Part shown: piece after piece, positions 18,983 through 28,336 of the stretch
How the letters are laid out: each line of letters begins with the position of its first letter
Numbering within the stretch: position 1 is the stretch's first letter
DNA from: Bacteroidota bacterium
GTDB lineage: Bacteria > Bacteroidota > Bacteroidia > AKYH767-A > OLB10
Reading direction: 5' to 3'
Length of the DNA stretch: 54,211 nucleotides
Assembly (NCBI GenBank): GCA_016721435.1
Contig: JADKIC010000046.1
Location: forward strand, 1-54,211
Notes under the pieces: generated by a model
What the model was told of the DNA's origin: nothing
Seen by the model: only the letters and a program-made list of their open reading frames with translations
Databases searched by the model: none
Position numbers and translations under genes: made by a program

Positions 18983-19913
18983 TTAATCCATCTTAAAATG
19001 CCTGAGTATTCTTAATGCTCTCAAAGTATTCCATCTGCTTGGTTTACCTGCCTCTTCCATTTTGAAATGAACCTGACCCGCATGAGCAGCCTGCAGATTC
19101 CAGGTACCCCGTTTATTTCGCTTACTAAAGAGCACATTGATGGCGGGTTCCATTCGGCTGTCCCATTTAACTCCTGCAAATTGAAAATAATCCAATGCCC
19201 GCAGAATATCGTATTTCCACCTTGCATGGATAGGTGAACTTCAAAAAGTCATTACTAATAATTTTCCCTGTTCGGTCAGATAAAAACAGCCTGTGCTGCA
19301 GGATAAATTCAATTGCACTTTTTATTGCTTGTTGGATGTGAACTGACTGATATCTGTTCCCTGCTTTTTGAAATGTCGTAAATCCCTCCAGTACAGACAG
19401 TGAACTATGCAGGGAGCTGTGCACGGCTCCACTCCTCGTTGATCTGCAGTTGAAACCTCCATCCGGCATTCTTTCATTTAAAATACTATCCACAACGGTA
19501 TGTAATTTCTTTTCATGTGTTTTGAAATAGGAAGCATAATTTAAAAACATCCCGTTTACACACACATCACTGTAGAAAGAGGTGGATGGGCCCAATCTTA
19601 TTCCGCCGTCACCGGCCCTACTGGTTTTTAAAACCAATTCAATCGTCTCCTGTACTAGTTTATTATCGGCATGCAGATTCAAATTGCGAAGGTCAAGCAA
19701 TGTATAATGTGTAGAAATCCATTTGGGCTGATAAAATCTATCGCCCCAATGACTATTTGCATTTCGTCGGGATAAAAACTCCTTTCCCCATCCTTCCACC
19801 GCAATTTTGGTCTGTAGTTTCTTATTATCAAAGCCCAGCAAATCCCTCCAAACCTGATATTGAATAGATACGTCACCTTCGAGCAACCAGTCAAGGATGG
19901 GGTCAGTGTTCAT
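18983..19913 (-). CDS. Terpenoid-cyclase/prenyltransferase-fold (alpha-toroid) protein, one frameshift
   Basis: Two frames joined near 19215 give about 310 aa: MNTDPILDWLLEGDVSIQYQ to NDFLKFTYPCK, then RWKYDILRALDYFQFAGVKW to ALRILRHFKMD. Repeated short helix pairs with GDGG/PDGGF turns (RAGDGGIRLGPS, RMPDGGFNCRST) and a final RWNTLRALRILR are typical of squalene-cyclase/prenyltransferase-like alpha-alpha toroids. No signal peptide is present, so it is probably cytoplasmic. The catalytic DxDD or zinc ligands of true cyclases are not evident, so the enzymatic role is unknown. The break lies near a TGC/ATG-rich spot and looks like a one-base indel. Confidence 0.72.
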
Positions 19914-19955
19914 ATCATCATTAAAGGTGCATTTGACACCATTTATTTCCGTAAA

Positions 19956-20237
19956 TTACTTTTTGTAAAGGCTATTTTTCCATCTTTCAAGATTGGGAAT
20001 AGGCCGCGTTCCCAGCCAGGCAAAGAAACCGTTGATTCCACTTTTTTTCATTTCCTGTATACAAAACTTCTGCATTTTTTCAGGAGTGTCTATTTCAGTT
20101 GGAGTCAGAAATTTGCCGGTTTCATAACACATGGAACAATACTTCTTACTAACTGATCCGTCTTTTTCAGTGCCACCTCCTTTTTTATCCTTCTTTAAGG
20201 GAAAACCACAGCTTTGACATAATTTGTATTCTTTCAT
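19956..20237 (-). CDS. Zinc-ribbon domain protein
   Basis: This 93-aa protein matches the small putative zinc-ribbon family: KLCQSCGFPLKKDKKGGGTE at the N-terminus gives the first CxxC pair, and KYCSMCYETGKFLTP the second. The rest (IDTPEKMQKFCIQEMKKSGI, then LERWKNSLYKK) is helical. It is cytoplasmic with unknown function, often found alone in Bacteroidota and Firmicutes. It lies 43 bases from the cyclase-fold gene on the same strand and may be co-transcribed. Confidence 0.8.
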   Translation of the reverse strand: MKEYKLCQSCGFPLKKDKKGGGTEKDGSVSKKYCSMCYETGKFLTPTEIDTPEKMQKFCIQEMKKSGINGFFAWLGTRPIPNLERWKNSLYKK

Positions 20238-20374
20238 GGTTTTGGATCTTTAGTAATTGCTTTTTACAATAACAATCTATGAACAAAGATGTATCTTGAA
20301 GGTGGAGTGGTATGATATTTTCAATTCAAATTTAAGAAATTTACACAAGAGGCCATCAGGCCCTTCATCATTAA

Positions 20375-20938
20375 TCACACCCTCACCAATCCCCTAAACC
20401 CTCTCGCCGCATAATAAGATTGTGCACCATTATGGTACACGAAAACATGGCCATACCGGTAATCCGCAAAGAGTGCTCCGCCGAGTTTTCTGATCGCTGC
20501 CGGTGTTTGAATCCAACTCGAAGTTTTCCTATCAAAAGGTCCAAGTTGTTGCAAGGTCCGGTATTGTTCTTCTGATAATAGTTCGATGCCCATTTCAGCA
20601 GCCATATCCATCGCCGTGTTTTGTGGGGGATGCTCCTTCCTCGACTCCAGCCCTTCCCGGTCGAAGCAAGTACTTCTGCGGCCTGCCGGACTCTCTGGCG
20701 AGCAATCAAAAAAGAGATACTCTCCGGTCTTCTTGTCATAACCGACTACATCCGGTTCGCCCCCTGTTCTTTCCACCTCCTGCAATGACCAAAGTTTGGA
20801 GCCCGATGCTTCCAGCGCGGTTTGTACTTTAGCCCATTCTATTCCTTTATGTCGATGAGGGTTTTTCTCAAAACGAACTTTCAATTTTTCAAAAAGCTCG
20901 TTTCGTTGTTGAAGGGATATTTGATTTTTGTTTCCCAT
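20375..20938 (-). CDS. DUF4256 family protein
   Basis: A 187-aa soluble protein with the DUF4256 pattern: RNELFEKLKVRFEKNPHRHK, WSLQEVERTGGEPDVVGYDK, YLFFDCSPESPAGRRSTCFD, MAAEMGIELLSEEQYRTLQQ, and GGALFADYRYGHVFVYHNGA. There is no signal peptide. Length and motif order look complete. The family is conserved but uncharacterised. About 140 bases separate it from the zinc-ribbon gene downstream. Confidence 0.85.
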   Translation of the reverse strand: MGNKNQISLQQRNELFEKLKVRFEKNPHRHKGIEWAKVQTALEASGSKLWSLQEVERTGGEPDVVGYDKKTGEYLFFDCSPESPAGRRSTCFDREGLESRKEHPPQNTAMDMAAEMGIELLSEEQYRTLQQLGPFDRKTSSWIQTPAAIRKLGGALFADYRYGHVFVYHNGAQSYYAARGFRGLVRV

Positions 20939-21209
20939 AGACGTAATTGAGATTATTATTTTGGTTAATGAATGGACCTATCCTTGTGCTCCTAACCACT
21001 AACGGTAGTTACTTTTCCCGTAGTGCAGGAGGAGCTGATTTCAGTATCCATAACGGACCAACGAATTTAATCAATTAAAAACATTTATTTATACCCATTT
21101 CATCTCTCCATTGAAAATATCTTTTAATATTGTATGTGAAAATAGTGTATATTGCAATAAGAATCTCTGCTCCAATGGAACATCCTTATCCAACAAAAAC
21201 CCCCACTCT

Positions 21210-22256
21210 ATGAACCGATTGCTTACTCTGCTTCTCTCTATTCTTTTTGTTTCGACTACCAGCGCGCAGCTGATTACGATTTCCGAAACGAATCAACTTC
21301 CGGCAATCGGTGATACCGTTCATTATGTCAACGCCAATTCCTTTGGATTTGATCCAAACGGTACCGGTCCGGTGACGAATAAACTATGGGATCAATCGGG
21401 GTTATTTCTCACGGGATCATCCTATGATTTCTATTATGTAGATCCCGCAACAATTCCCGCTAACCTGGGAAAAGATTCTTTCCCTGCTGCGTCTATTGCT
21501 CGTGGAGAGAGTGGCGCTCCCGGCTATTTTTATTATCAAAATACGCCTACTGAAGTCAATCGTTTGGGATGGTTTAGCAGTGCTACTAATTTCGGGATTT
21601 ATGAGAATGGAACTGTTGCCAAAGAGTTTCAGTTTCCTATCACCGCCGGACAAACTTTTAATTCTACCCATACCGGTCGTTATTCGCCATTCAATGTCGG
21701 TGAAGATTCTGTAAAAATTGAATCGGGCAACGTTACAATCAATGCGGATATGCAGGGTACCTTAATCCTTCCTACCGGCACATTTACAAATGTATTGCGG
21801 GTGCGTGTAGTAGAGAATTTTCATATTAAAGTATATCTGCTCGGTATTCCACTGATCGATTATCTGATAGAAGATGATTATGTCTATTGGTACAGTGATT
21901 CCATTCCCCAACCGCTCCTGGTGTCAGGAGTTACTACCGTAGATGGAACCCCGGAACCTCAAGTGCTCCGCTTCCAACCCATTTCTACTCCAACAGGAAT
22001 GGCAGAGAATAATGCAGCAACCCTTTCGATCTCTCCCAACCCCTCTCAGGGAATATTCACTGTTTCCTCCACCGACAAGAGTGCGGCATCTTTAGCTATT
22101 GAAGTGACGGATGTAAAAGGCAAAATTATTTTTAGTGCGCAATCCTTTCTTTCCGGTACTGTAACAGTCGATATCTCCTCACAACCGAAAGGAATGTATT
22201 TTGTGAAAATTAGCAATGGGGTGAACAGCATTATGAAAAAGATAGTTGTTCAATAG
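21210..22256 (+). CDS. Exported T9SS-sorted protein of unknown function
   Basis: Starting at the ATG at 21210 gives a 348-aa protein with a clean signal peptide (MNRLLTLLLSILFVSTTSAQ). The longer frame back to 21111 lacks signal character in its first 33 residues. The mature domain (LITISETNQLPAIGDTVHYV, WFSSATNFGIYENGTVAKEF, VYLLGIPLIDYLIEDDYVYW) is beta-rich and unassigned. The end is a T9SS type-A domain (LSISPNPSQGIFTVSS, then KGMYFVKISNGVNSIMKKIV, VQ). It is intact and stands alone 230 bases before the sigma-54 regulator. Confidence 0.8.
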   Translation: MNRLLTLLLSILFVSTTSAQLITISETNQLPAIGDTVHYVNANSFGFDPNGTGPVTNKLWDQSGLFLTGSSYDFYYVDPATIPANLGKDSFPAASIARGESGAPGYFYYQNTPTEVNRLGWFSSATNFGIYENGTVAKEFQFPITAGQTFNSTHTGRYSPFNVGEDSVKIESGNVTINADMQGTLILPTGTFTNVLRVRVVENFHIKVYLLGIPLIDYLIEDDYVYWYSDSIPQPLLVSGVTTVDGTPEPQVLRFQPISTPTGMAENNAATLSISPNPSQGIFTVSSTDKSAASLAIEVTDVKGKIIFSAQSFLSGTVTVDISSQPKGMYFVKISNGVNSIMKKIVVQ

Positions 22257-22457
22257 TTTCTCCGTGAAAAGGGGAAGATGGCTTTTACTAGATAGAAAAA
22301 ATTCTTTCTGAATAAAATGATTCCACTCGCCCCCTACGCCATAATTTTCATTTTCAATGATCAGAATAGTCCTGTGCGCGAATTTTCCGGGCCTTTCCGA
22401 TCATGACTTCCGCACATCTCTTAAATTACTCCCTTCCATCTCGCCCAATAATAATAC

Positions 22458-22465
22458 TAAATTTG
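22458..22465 (+). promoter_or_regulatory. Possible Bacteroidota -7 promoter element before the sigma-54 regulator
   Basis: TAAATTTG matches the TAnnTTTG element used by the main Bacteroidota sigma factor. It lies 24 bases before the proposed GTG start at 22489. A TTG-type -33 box at the expected distance is not clear, so confidence is low. If correct, the transcript would begin close to the GTG, which fits that start over the upstream ATG at 22357. Confidence 0.3.
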
Positions 22466-22488
22466 TACCCCAACCGATAGCCGCGAAA

Positions 22489-23835
22489 GTGAGAAATATT
22501 TTAATCATTGATGACGAAGAGAAATTAAGAACCTTGCTGGCAAGAATTGTTAGTCTGGAAGGCTATACCGTTGTGGAAGCCCCCGACTGCAAAACCGCCT
22601 GGAAGAAACTGGAACAGGGCCCAGTTGATGTGGTACTTTGCGATGTGAAACTACCGGACGGCAATGGTATTGATCTTTCGAAAAAAATGAAAGAAACCTA
22701 TCCATTGCTGGAAATTATTTTACTGACTGCTTATGGTAATATCCCTGATGGGGTTCAAGCTATTAAAAACGGAGCATTTGATTATATTACAAAGGGAGAC
22801 GATAACAATAAAATTATTCCATTGCTTCATCGGGCCATCGAAAAAGTAAATTTAGCAAGTCGGGTGCAGCAATTGGAAAAGCAGTTAGGTGAAAAACACT
22901 CCTTTGATAAAATTATAGGTAAATCTAAACTGATACAGAAAGCCATTGATCTGGCTAAAAAGGTAGCACCAACAGCTACCACTGTTTTATTGACGGGAGA
23001 AACCGGCACCGGAAAGGAAGTCTTCGCACAGGCTATTCATCAGGAAAGTACGAGAAGTAAAAATAATTTTGTGGCGATCAATTGTTCTGCATTCAGCAAA
23101 GAATTACTCGAGAGCGAAATGTTCGGACATAAAGCCGGAGCGTTTACAGGGGCAACCAGGGACCAGAAAGGCCTCTTTGAAGAAGCCCATCACGGAACAA
23201 TCTTCTTAGATGAAATCGGAGAAATGGCACCGGACTTACAATCCAAATTACTACGGGTTATTGAAACAGGTGAATTTATTCGGGTCGGAGATAGTAAAGC
23301 AACCCAGGTAAACGTGCGAATCATCGCCGCCACCAATAGGGATTTGCAAAATGAAATAGAGTCGGGACATTTCAGATCAGATTTGTTCTATCGTATCTCC
23401 GTCTTTCAAATTCATTTACCACCGCTGCGTGAAAGGATAGTGGACATTGAAGCGTTGGCCATTCACTTTATGCATTCCTTTGCCCTTAAAACCAATAAAA
23501 AAGTGTCGCGTATTTCGCCGGAATTTATTGAAGCCTTAAAACATCATCCCTGGAAAGGGAATATCCGTGAACTGAAAAATGTGATGGAGCGCAGTGTTAT
23601 CTTAACCGATGACGAAGTGTTGAAAACCGAGAGTCTGCCCTTTGAACTTCAAAATAGTAATTCCACCTCGGGGAACGGAAAAATATTATCAGCTTTCGAC
23701 TTAGCCAGTGCCGAAAAAATTCACATTCAAAAAGTATTGAATTATACCAACGGCAATAAAACCAAGGCGGCCGAACTCTTGAACATTGCCCTGACAACGC
23801 TCTACCGGAAGCTTTCAGAGTACAATTTAGAATAA
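22489..23835 (+). CDS. Sigma-54-dependent response regulator, likely Kdp regulator
   Basis: A 448-aa NtrC-type activator if started at GTG 22489. Upstream codons to ATG 22357 look non-homologous. Receiver domain about 1-120: acidic pocket DDEE at 8-11, phospho-acceptor Asp52 (LCDVKLPDGNG), Thr in LLTAYGN, Lys in YITKGD. AAA+ domain about 138-370: Walker A GETGTGKE, sigma-54-contacting GAFTGA, Walker B GTIFLDEIGE, FRSDLFYRISVFQIHLPPLR. C-terminal Fis-type helix-turn-helix: NGNKTKAAELLNIALTTLYR. It stands just upstream of the kdp genes, where Bacteroidota commonly keep a sigma-54 activator instead of KdpE, so it is probably the partner of the kinase at 30888-32615. A terminator follows, so kdp has its own promoter. 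Confidence 0.9.
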   Translation: MRNILIIDDEEKLRTLLARIVSLEGYTVVEAPDCKTAWKKLEQGPVDVVLCDVKLPDGNGIDLSKKMKETYPLLEIILLTAYGNIPDGVQAIKNGAFDYITKGDDNNKIIPLLHRAIEKVNLASRVQQLEKQLGEKHSFDKIIGKSKLIQKAIDLAKKVAPTATTVLLTGETGTGKEVFAQAIHQESTRSKNNFVAINCSAFSKELLESEMFGHKAGAFTGATRDQKGLFEEAHHGTIFLDEIGEMAPDLQSKLLRVIETGEFIRVGDSKATQVNVRIIAATNRDLQNEIESGHFRSDLFYRISVFQIHLPPLRERIVDIEALAIHFMHSFALKTNKKVSRISPEFIEALKHHPWKGNIRELKNVMERSVILTDDEVLKTESLPFELQNSNSTSGNGKILSAFDLASAEKIHIQKVLNYTNGNKTKAAELLNIALTTLYRKLSEYNLE

Positions 23836-23862
23836 GTCCTCACTTTCAAAACGCTATGATCG

Positions 23863-23889
23863 ACCCTTTCAAAACGAAAGGGTTTTTTT
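23863..23889 (+). terminator. Intrinsic terminator after the regulator
   Basis: ACCCTTTC (23863-23870) and GAAAGGGT (23876-23883) form an 8-bp stem with an AAAAC loop, followed by seven T (23883-23889). It lies 28 bases after the regulator stop and separates it from the kdp transcript. Confidence 0.85.
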
Positions 23890-24004
23890 GTTTACCTCTT
23901 TTCGGAAGGAAGGTATTGCATTGTCAATCTATCACATAACCCTACATGTTACCCTCCGGTCCAAAACTTGAAATAAGCGTGGTCAACCGATAAAAATATC
24001 AACC

Positions 24005-24289
24005 ATGAAAGCAACAACAGCGATGAACATCTATCAACAGGCACAACGATATGCCGATATCACCAAGGCATTAATCAGAACAGGGAATATTCAAAGAGCA
24101 AAGTTTTACTTACTTAAGGCAGAAAACATCTTCAATACCGGTACTGCTGAAATTAGAAATGTGATAACAAATGTCTACTTGTTCTCGGTGAGCGGTTTCA
24201 TTGAAAGACATCATTGCAACATTAAAAGCCTCTTACCCGAATCCCTGAGAAACGAATATTATAAACAAGTAAACACATCAGGACTATGA
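24005..24289 (+). CDS. Small kdp-leader protein (94 aa), function unknown
   Basis: The 94-aa protein has no signal peptide. The first half looks helical and TPR-like (QQAQRYADITKALIRTGNIQ then KFYLLKAENIFNTG). The second half is also helical (RNVITNVYLFSVSGFIERHH). I do not recognise a domain. It is the first gene of the kdp transcript and its TGA overlaps the ATGA start of the next micro-gene, so translation is coupled. A position before kdpF suggests a role tied to K+ uptake or its control, but this is inference from context. The 115 bases in front, after the regulator's terminator, should hold the kdp promoter. Confidence 0.75.
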   Translation: MKATTAMNIYQQAQRYADITKALIRTGNIQRAKFYLLKAENIFNTGTAEIRNVITNVYLFSVSGFIERHHCNIKSLLPESLRNEYYKQVNTSGL

Positions 24290-24369
24290 TGACCCTTATC
24301 CTTCTCCTCGCCGGGCTATTGGCTTTTGCCCTCTTCTACAAAGCTATCCATTGGTTTAACAACATGTAA
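24286..24369 (+). CDS. Micro membrane protein, 27 aa
   Basis: The frame ATG ATG ACC CTT ... AAC AAC ATG TAA encodes MMTLILLLAGLLAFALFYKA plus IHWFNNM: one transmembrane helix with a short aromatic tail. Its start overlaps the stop of the 94-aa gene (ATGA) and it ends five bases before kdpF. It is too short for standard gene calling. Coupling, a good hydrophobic helix and position argue that it is real. It could be a second KdpF-like stabilising peptide or unrelated. Confidence 0.6.
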   Translation: MMTLILLLAGLLAFALFYKAIHWFNNM

Positions 24370-24374
24370 TTCAG

Positions 24375-24452
24375 ATGATCGCCACATTCATTATCGCCAT
24401 TGGAGTATTTATCTATATGTGTTACGTGCTCCTGAAACCCGAAAAATTCTAA
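24375..24452 (+). CDS. kdpF: KdpF-like subunit
   Basis: A 25-aa peptide (MIATFIIAIGVFIYMCYVLL, then KPEKF) with one transmembrane helix and the KdpF-type end (Y-x-L-x-x-P-E-K/x-F). KdpF is a lipid-like stabilising subunit bound to KdpA/KdpB in the inner-membrane K+-ATPase. It starts five bases after the preceding micro-gene and lies upstream of kdpA as expected. The assignment rests on size, helix, tail motif and position. Confidence 0.8.
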   Translation: MIATFIIAIGVFIYMCYVLLKPEKF

Positions 24453-24454
24453 TC

Positions 24455-24565
24455 GTGAAATGGGAAAAGATTAAATATGTACTCAGAGCAATTATGATAT
24501 GGCTATTCGTCATTTCGCTCATATATTTAGTTTATCTCAAAATCAAAATTCTATTCAACCTTTAA
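24455..24565 (+). CDS. Micro membrane protein, 36 aa
   Basis: With a GTG start two bases after kdpF, the product is VKWEKIKYVLRAIMIWLFVI then SLIYLVYLKIKILFNL: a basic start, one transmembrane helix and a basic end. It terminates nine bases before kdpA. Alternative upstream starts in the same frame reach back through kdpF, but the GTG is the one with natural spacing. There is no known family. Its place between kdpF and kdpA suggests a Kdp-associated peptide. Confidence 0.55.
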   Translation: MKWEKIKYVLRAIMIWLFVISLIYLVYLKIKILFNL

Positions 24566-24574
24566 CTAAATAAA

Positions 24575-26278
24575 ATGAACTCTGAAATACTTGGTGTACT
24601 ACTCATGTACGGAATGGTGGTGGCTCTGGCCATTCCACTTGGCAGATACATCGGCAAGGTTTTCAATTACGAAAGCACATGGCTCGATAAATTATTCAAT
24701 CCGCTTGATCAACTTTTTTTCAAGTTGAGTGGTATTGATCCGGGTAAAGAAATGACCTGGCAACAACATTTAACTGCATTGCTTACCATCAATGTGGTTT
24801 GGTTTATTCTTGCAATGCTCGTATTAACCAATATGAGTTGGCTCCCCCTCAATCCGGATGGAAACCCAAGCATGAGTGGTGATCTGGCGTTCAATACAGC
24901 TGTTAGCTTTGTGACTAACACCAATTTGCAACACTATTCCGGAGAAACAGGATTGTCTTACTTCGGACAACTGATTTTAATGCTATGGCAATTTATTAGT
25001 GCGGCTACCGGAATTGCCATTTGTGCAGTCGTGTTCATCGCCATGAAAGAGCGCACGACTGCGACCCTTGGAAATTTCTATTCACTCTTCGTAAGAAGTA
25101 GCACCCGTATACTCTTCCCGCTGGCATTTGTTGTTGCTACGCTGCTAGCATTCAACGGTACGCCAATGACGTTAGAAGGGAAAGACACCATCACAACATT
25201 AGAAGGACAGGAACAACAAATTAGTCGTGGACCGGTAGCAGCATTTGTAGCCATTAAACAATTGGGCACAAATGGGGGTGGCTTCTATGGTCCTAACTCT
25301 GCGAATCCAATGGAAAACCCAAGCTACTTTACGAATATGATAGAAACGATTTCCATTATGCTGATACCCATTGCTATGGTATTCGCGATGGGATTTATGC
25401 TGCGCAGAAGAAAGTTAGCATTAACCATATTCGCTGTGATGACGATTGGCTTTATGCTATTAGTTATTCCCTCCATCTATCTTGAAATGCAGGGAAATAC
25501 TGCGATCTCAGCAATGGGCATCCAACAAAATAGGGGAAGCATGGAAGGAAAAGAAGTTCGTTTCGGTGCTGCTGCATCCGCTTATTGGGCGATCAATACT
25601 ACTGCCACCAGCAACGGCTCTGTAAATTCCATGCACGATAGCATGACACCTCTTACCGGTATGTTTACTATGCTGGGCATGATGATCAATTCCTTTTACG
25701 GCGGTGTAGGAGTTGGTTTCCTGAATTTTTACATTTTTATCATCCTCGCGGTTTTCATCAGCGGTTTAATGGTAGGAAGGACTCCGGAGTTTCTGGGTAA
25801 AAAAATTGAAGCGAAAGAAATGAAAATTGCTATGGTGATCGCCTTGTTACATCCTTTTTTAATCTTAGTGGGAACAGCGATATCTAGCTACTTATATGCA
25901 GGTAATCCAACAGAATATGCGGGGTGGTTAGCCAATCCGGGTAATCACGGATTTAGCGAAATGCTCTATGAATTTACTTCATCGAGTGCGAACAATGGCA
26001 GCGGCTTCGAAGGATTGGGCGATAATACCCCTTTCTGGAATATCGCCTGTGGCATCGTGATGCTCTTTGCCCGGTATCTTCCCATCATTGGTCCGGTAGC
26101 TATTGCAGGAATTCTGGCCGGCAAGAAATACATTCCAGAAAGTAATGGAACATTGAAAACGGACACCTCCACCTTTGGATTAATGGTATTTGCAGTGATA
26201 GCTATTGTGGCAGCGCTATCATTCTTCCCTGCGCTAACACTTGGACCTATTGCAGAATATTTTCTAATGCTTAACTAA
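24575..26278 (+). CDS. kdpA: KdpA, potassium-binding channel subunit
   Basis: A 567-aa inner-membrane protein and full family length. It has about ten transmembrane helices and the four pseudo-repeats of a K+-channel-like pore: NTNLQHYSGETGLSYFGQ, NGGGFYGPNSANPMENP, INTTATSNGSVNSMHDS, SANNGSGFEGLGDNTPFWN. It also shows the cytoplasmic VGRTPEFLGKKIEAKEMKI segment. Together with KdpB it moves K+ inward at low external K+. It follows the micro-genes and precedes kdpB by eight bases, so it is in the same operon. No break is seen. Confidence 0.96.
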   Translation: MNSEILGVLLMYGMVVALAIPLGRYIGKVFNYESTWLDKLFNPLDQLFFKLSGIDPGKEMTWQQHLTALLTINVVWFILAMLVLTNMSWLPLNPDGNPSMSGDLAFNTAVSFVTNTNLQHYSGETGLSYFGQLILMLWQFISAATGIAICAVVFIAMKERTTATLGNFYSLFVRSSTRILFPLAFVVATLLAFNGTPMTLEGKDTITTLEGQEQQISRGPVAAFVAIKQLGTNGGGFYGPNSANPMENPSYFTNMIETISIMLIPIAMVFAMGFMLRRRKLALTIFAVMTIGFMLLVIPSIYLEMQGNTAISAMGIQQNRGSMEGKEVRFGAAASAYWAINTTATSNGSVNSMHDSMTPLTGMFTMLGMMINSFYGGVGVGFLNFYIFIILAVFISGLMVGRTPEFLGKKIEAKEMKIAMVIALLHPFLILVGTAISSYLYAGNPTEYAGWLANPGNHGFSEMLYEFTSSSANNGSGFEGLGDNTPFWNIACGIVMLFARYLPIIGPVAIAGILAGKKYIPESNGTLKTDTSTFGLMVFAVIAIVAALSFFPALTLGPIAEYFLMLN

Positions 26279-26286
26279 TCAAGAAA

Positions 26287-28324
26287 ATGTCAAAAAACAC
26301 ATCTCTATTTCAAAAGGACATGCTGCAAGCTGCATTGAAACAATCCTTCCTGAAATTAAATCCAAAACAATTGTTCCGCAATCCTGTCATGTTTACAGTT
26401 GAAATCGGAACGGCAGTGATGTTCTTTGTTTGCTTATGGATACTTATGGGCGAACAATCACAGGGAAGCTTTATGTACAACTTCATTGTCTTCCTGGTAT
26501 TATTCCTCACCTTGCTTTTTGCCAACTTTGCTGAAGCCATTGCAGAGGCAAGAGGAAAAGCACAAGCAGATAGTTTAAGAAAAACACGGGAAGAAACTCC
26601 TGCAAGAAAAATTTCCGCAGTGGGAAAATTTCATGCTGATGATATTGCAATTATTCCCTCCTCCCAATTAAAAAAAGGTGACCTGTTTCTCTGCGAAGCA
26701 GGAGATATCATTCCCATGGACGGTGAAATAGTGGAAGGTTTAGCCACCATTGACGAAAGTGCCATAACAGGTGAAAGCGCTCCGGTAATTCGTGAGGCGG
26801 GTGGAGATAAAAGCTCCGTAACAGGAGGAACAAAAGTGTTAAGCGATAGTATTCAGGTAAAAGTAACGACAGAAGTCGGTGAAAGCTTCCTGGATAAAAT
26901 GATTGCATTGGTTGAAGGTGCATCGCGACAAAAAACCCCTAATGAAATTGCTTTAACCATATTGCTGGCGGGATTTACATTGGTGTTCATTATTGTCACC
27001 ATAACACTCAAACCCTTTGCAGATTATGCACATACTCCCATTACCATTGCCGCATTCATCTCCCTGTTCGTTTGTTTGATTCCTACAACTATCGGAGGTC
27101 TCTTATCTGCTATCGGTATTGCGGGTATGGACAGAGCCCTGAGAGCGAATGTGATTACCAAAAGTGGCAAGGCTGTTGAAACCGCCGGAGATATTGATGT
27201 GCTGTTATTGGACAAAACAGGAACTATAACTATTGGAAACAGAAAGGCTACACACTTCTATCCGGCCAATGGTATTGATGAAAAACACTTCATAGAATGC
27301 GTGGTATTAAGTTCGATGAGCGATGAAACCCCGGAAGGAAAATCCATCCTTGAACTCGCAAAAATTAATCCTGTCAATTTCAAATTAGAAAGTCCACGAT
27401 TCATAAAATTCACTGCTGAAACCAGAACTTCAGGTATCGACTTTGAAAACACACGCATTCGAAAAGGCGCTTCCGATGCTATTAAAAACCTAAGTGAAAA
27501 AGCGGGGTATATCTATCCTCCCGAAACTGCTGAAAGTGTGAATAGGATTTCCAGCAACGGAGGTACTCCATTAGTAGTTGCGGAAAATGAAAAAGTGATT
27601 GGCGTCATTGAGTTACAAGACATCATTAAACCCGGCATTCAGGAACGTTTTGAACGTTTACGCAAAATGGGCATCAAAACAGTGATGGTAACAGGTGACA
27701 ATCCCTTAACGGCAAAATTTATTGCAGAAAAAAGCAGGTGTTGATGATTTCATTGCGGAAGCCAAACCAGAAGATAAAATGAACTATATCAAAAAGGAAC
27801 AATCAGAAGGAAGATTAGTAGCGATGATGGGTGATGGTACCAACGATGCCCCTGCGCTGGCCCAAGCGGATGTTGGTGTAGCGATGAACAGTGGAACACA
27901 AGCCGCAAAGGAAGCAGGCAATATGGTGGATCTGGACAACGATCCTACCAAGCTCATCGAAATTGTTGAAATTGGAAAACAATTGCTCATGACAAGAGGA
28001 ACATTAACCACGTTCAGCATTGCAAATGATGTTGCAAAATACTTCGCTATCATTCCGGCCTTATTTATTGTAGCTATTCCTGCATTGCACGGATTAAACA
28101 TTATGCATTTGCATAGTCCGGAAAGTGCTATACTCTCTGCTGTCATCTTCAATGCTATTATCATTCCGATGTTAATTCCATTAGCATTAAAAGGGGTAGC
28201 TTACAAACCCATTGGGGCAAGTGCACTACTTCGCCGAAACCTGCTGATTTATGGTTTAGGAGGAGTTCTCATTCCCTTTATCGGTATCAAAGTCATTGAC
28301 CTCCTGGTTTCACTATTCATCTAA
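26287..28324 (+). CDS. kdpB: KdpB, P-type ATPase subunit (one frameshift)
   Basis: Two frames form one product of about 678 aa. It has the A-domain loop SAITGESAPVIRE, phosphorylation motif LLLDKTGTITIGN with Asp at codon 309, hinge MVTGDNPLTAKFIAEK, then AGVDDFIAEAKPEDK and MMGDGTNDAPALAQADVG for the Mg2+/hinge site, plus the membrane helices of the family. The break is in a run of six A at about 27728: dropping one A restores IAEKAGVDDFIAEA. Downstream is in +1 frame, so classical -1 slippage would not repair it. An assembly indel is most likely. KdpB hydrolyses ATP and drives K+ through KdpA. The start at 26287 is eight bases after kdpA. Confidence 0.93.
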
Positions 28325-28336
28325 AAAAGCAAAAAA

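Noticed and set aside
23890..24004. Sigma-54 promoter before the kdp genes
   Set aside because: Expected from the regulator type, but no GG-N10-GC pattern is present. The nearest GG...GC pair (CGGAAGGAAGGTATTGC) has 12 bases between, so I do not annotate it.
27715..27745. Programmed frameshifting at the A-run in kdpB
   Set aside because: The downstream frame is +1 relative to the upstream one, so a classical -1 slip on A AAA AAG does not restore it. Deleting one A gives perfect KdpB, and similar A-run indels occur in other genes here.
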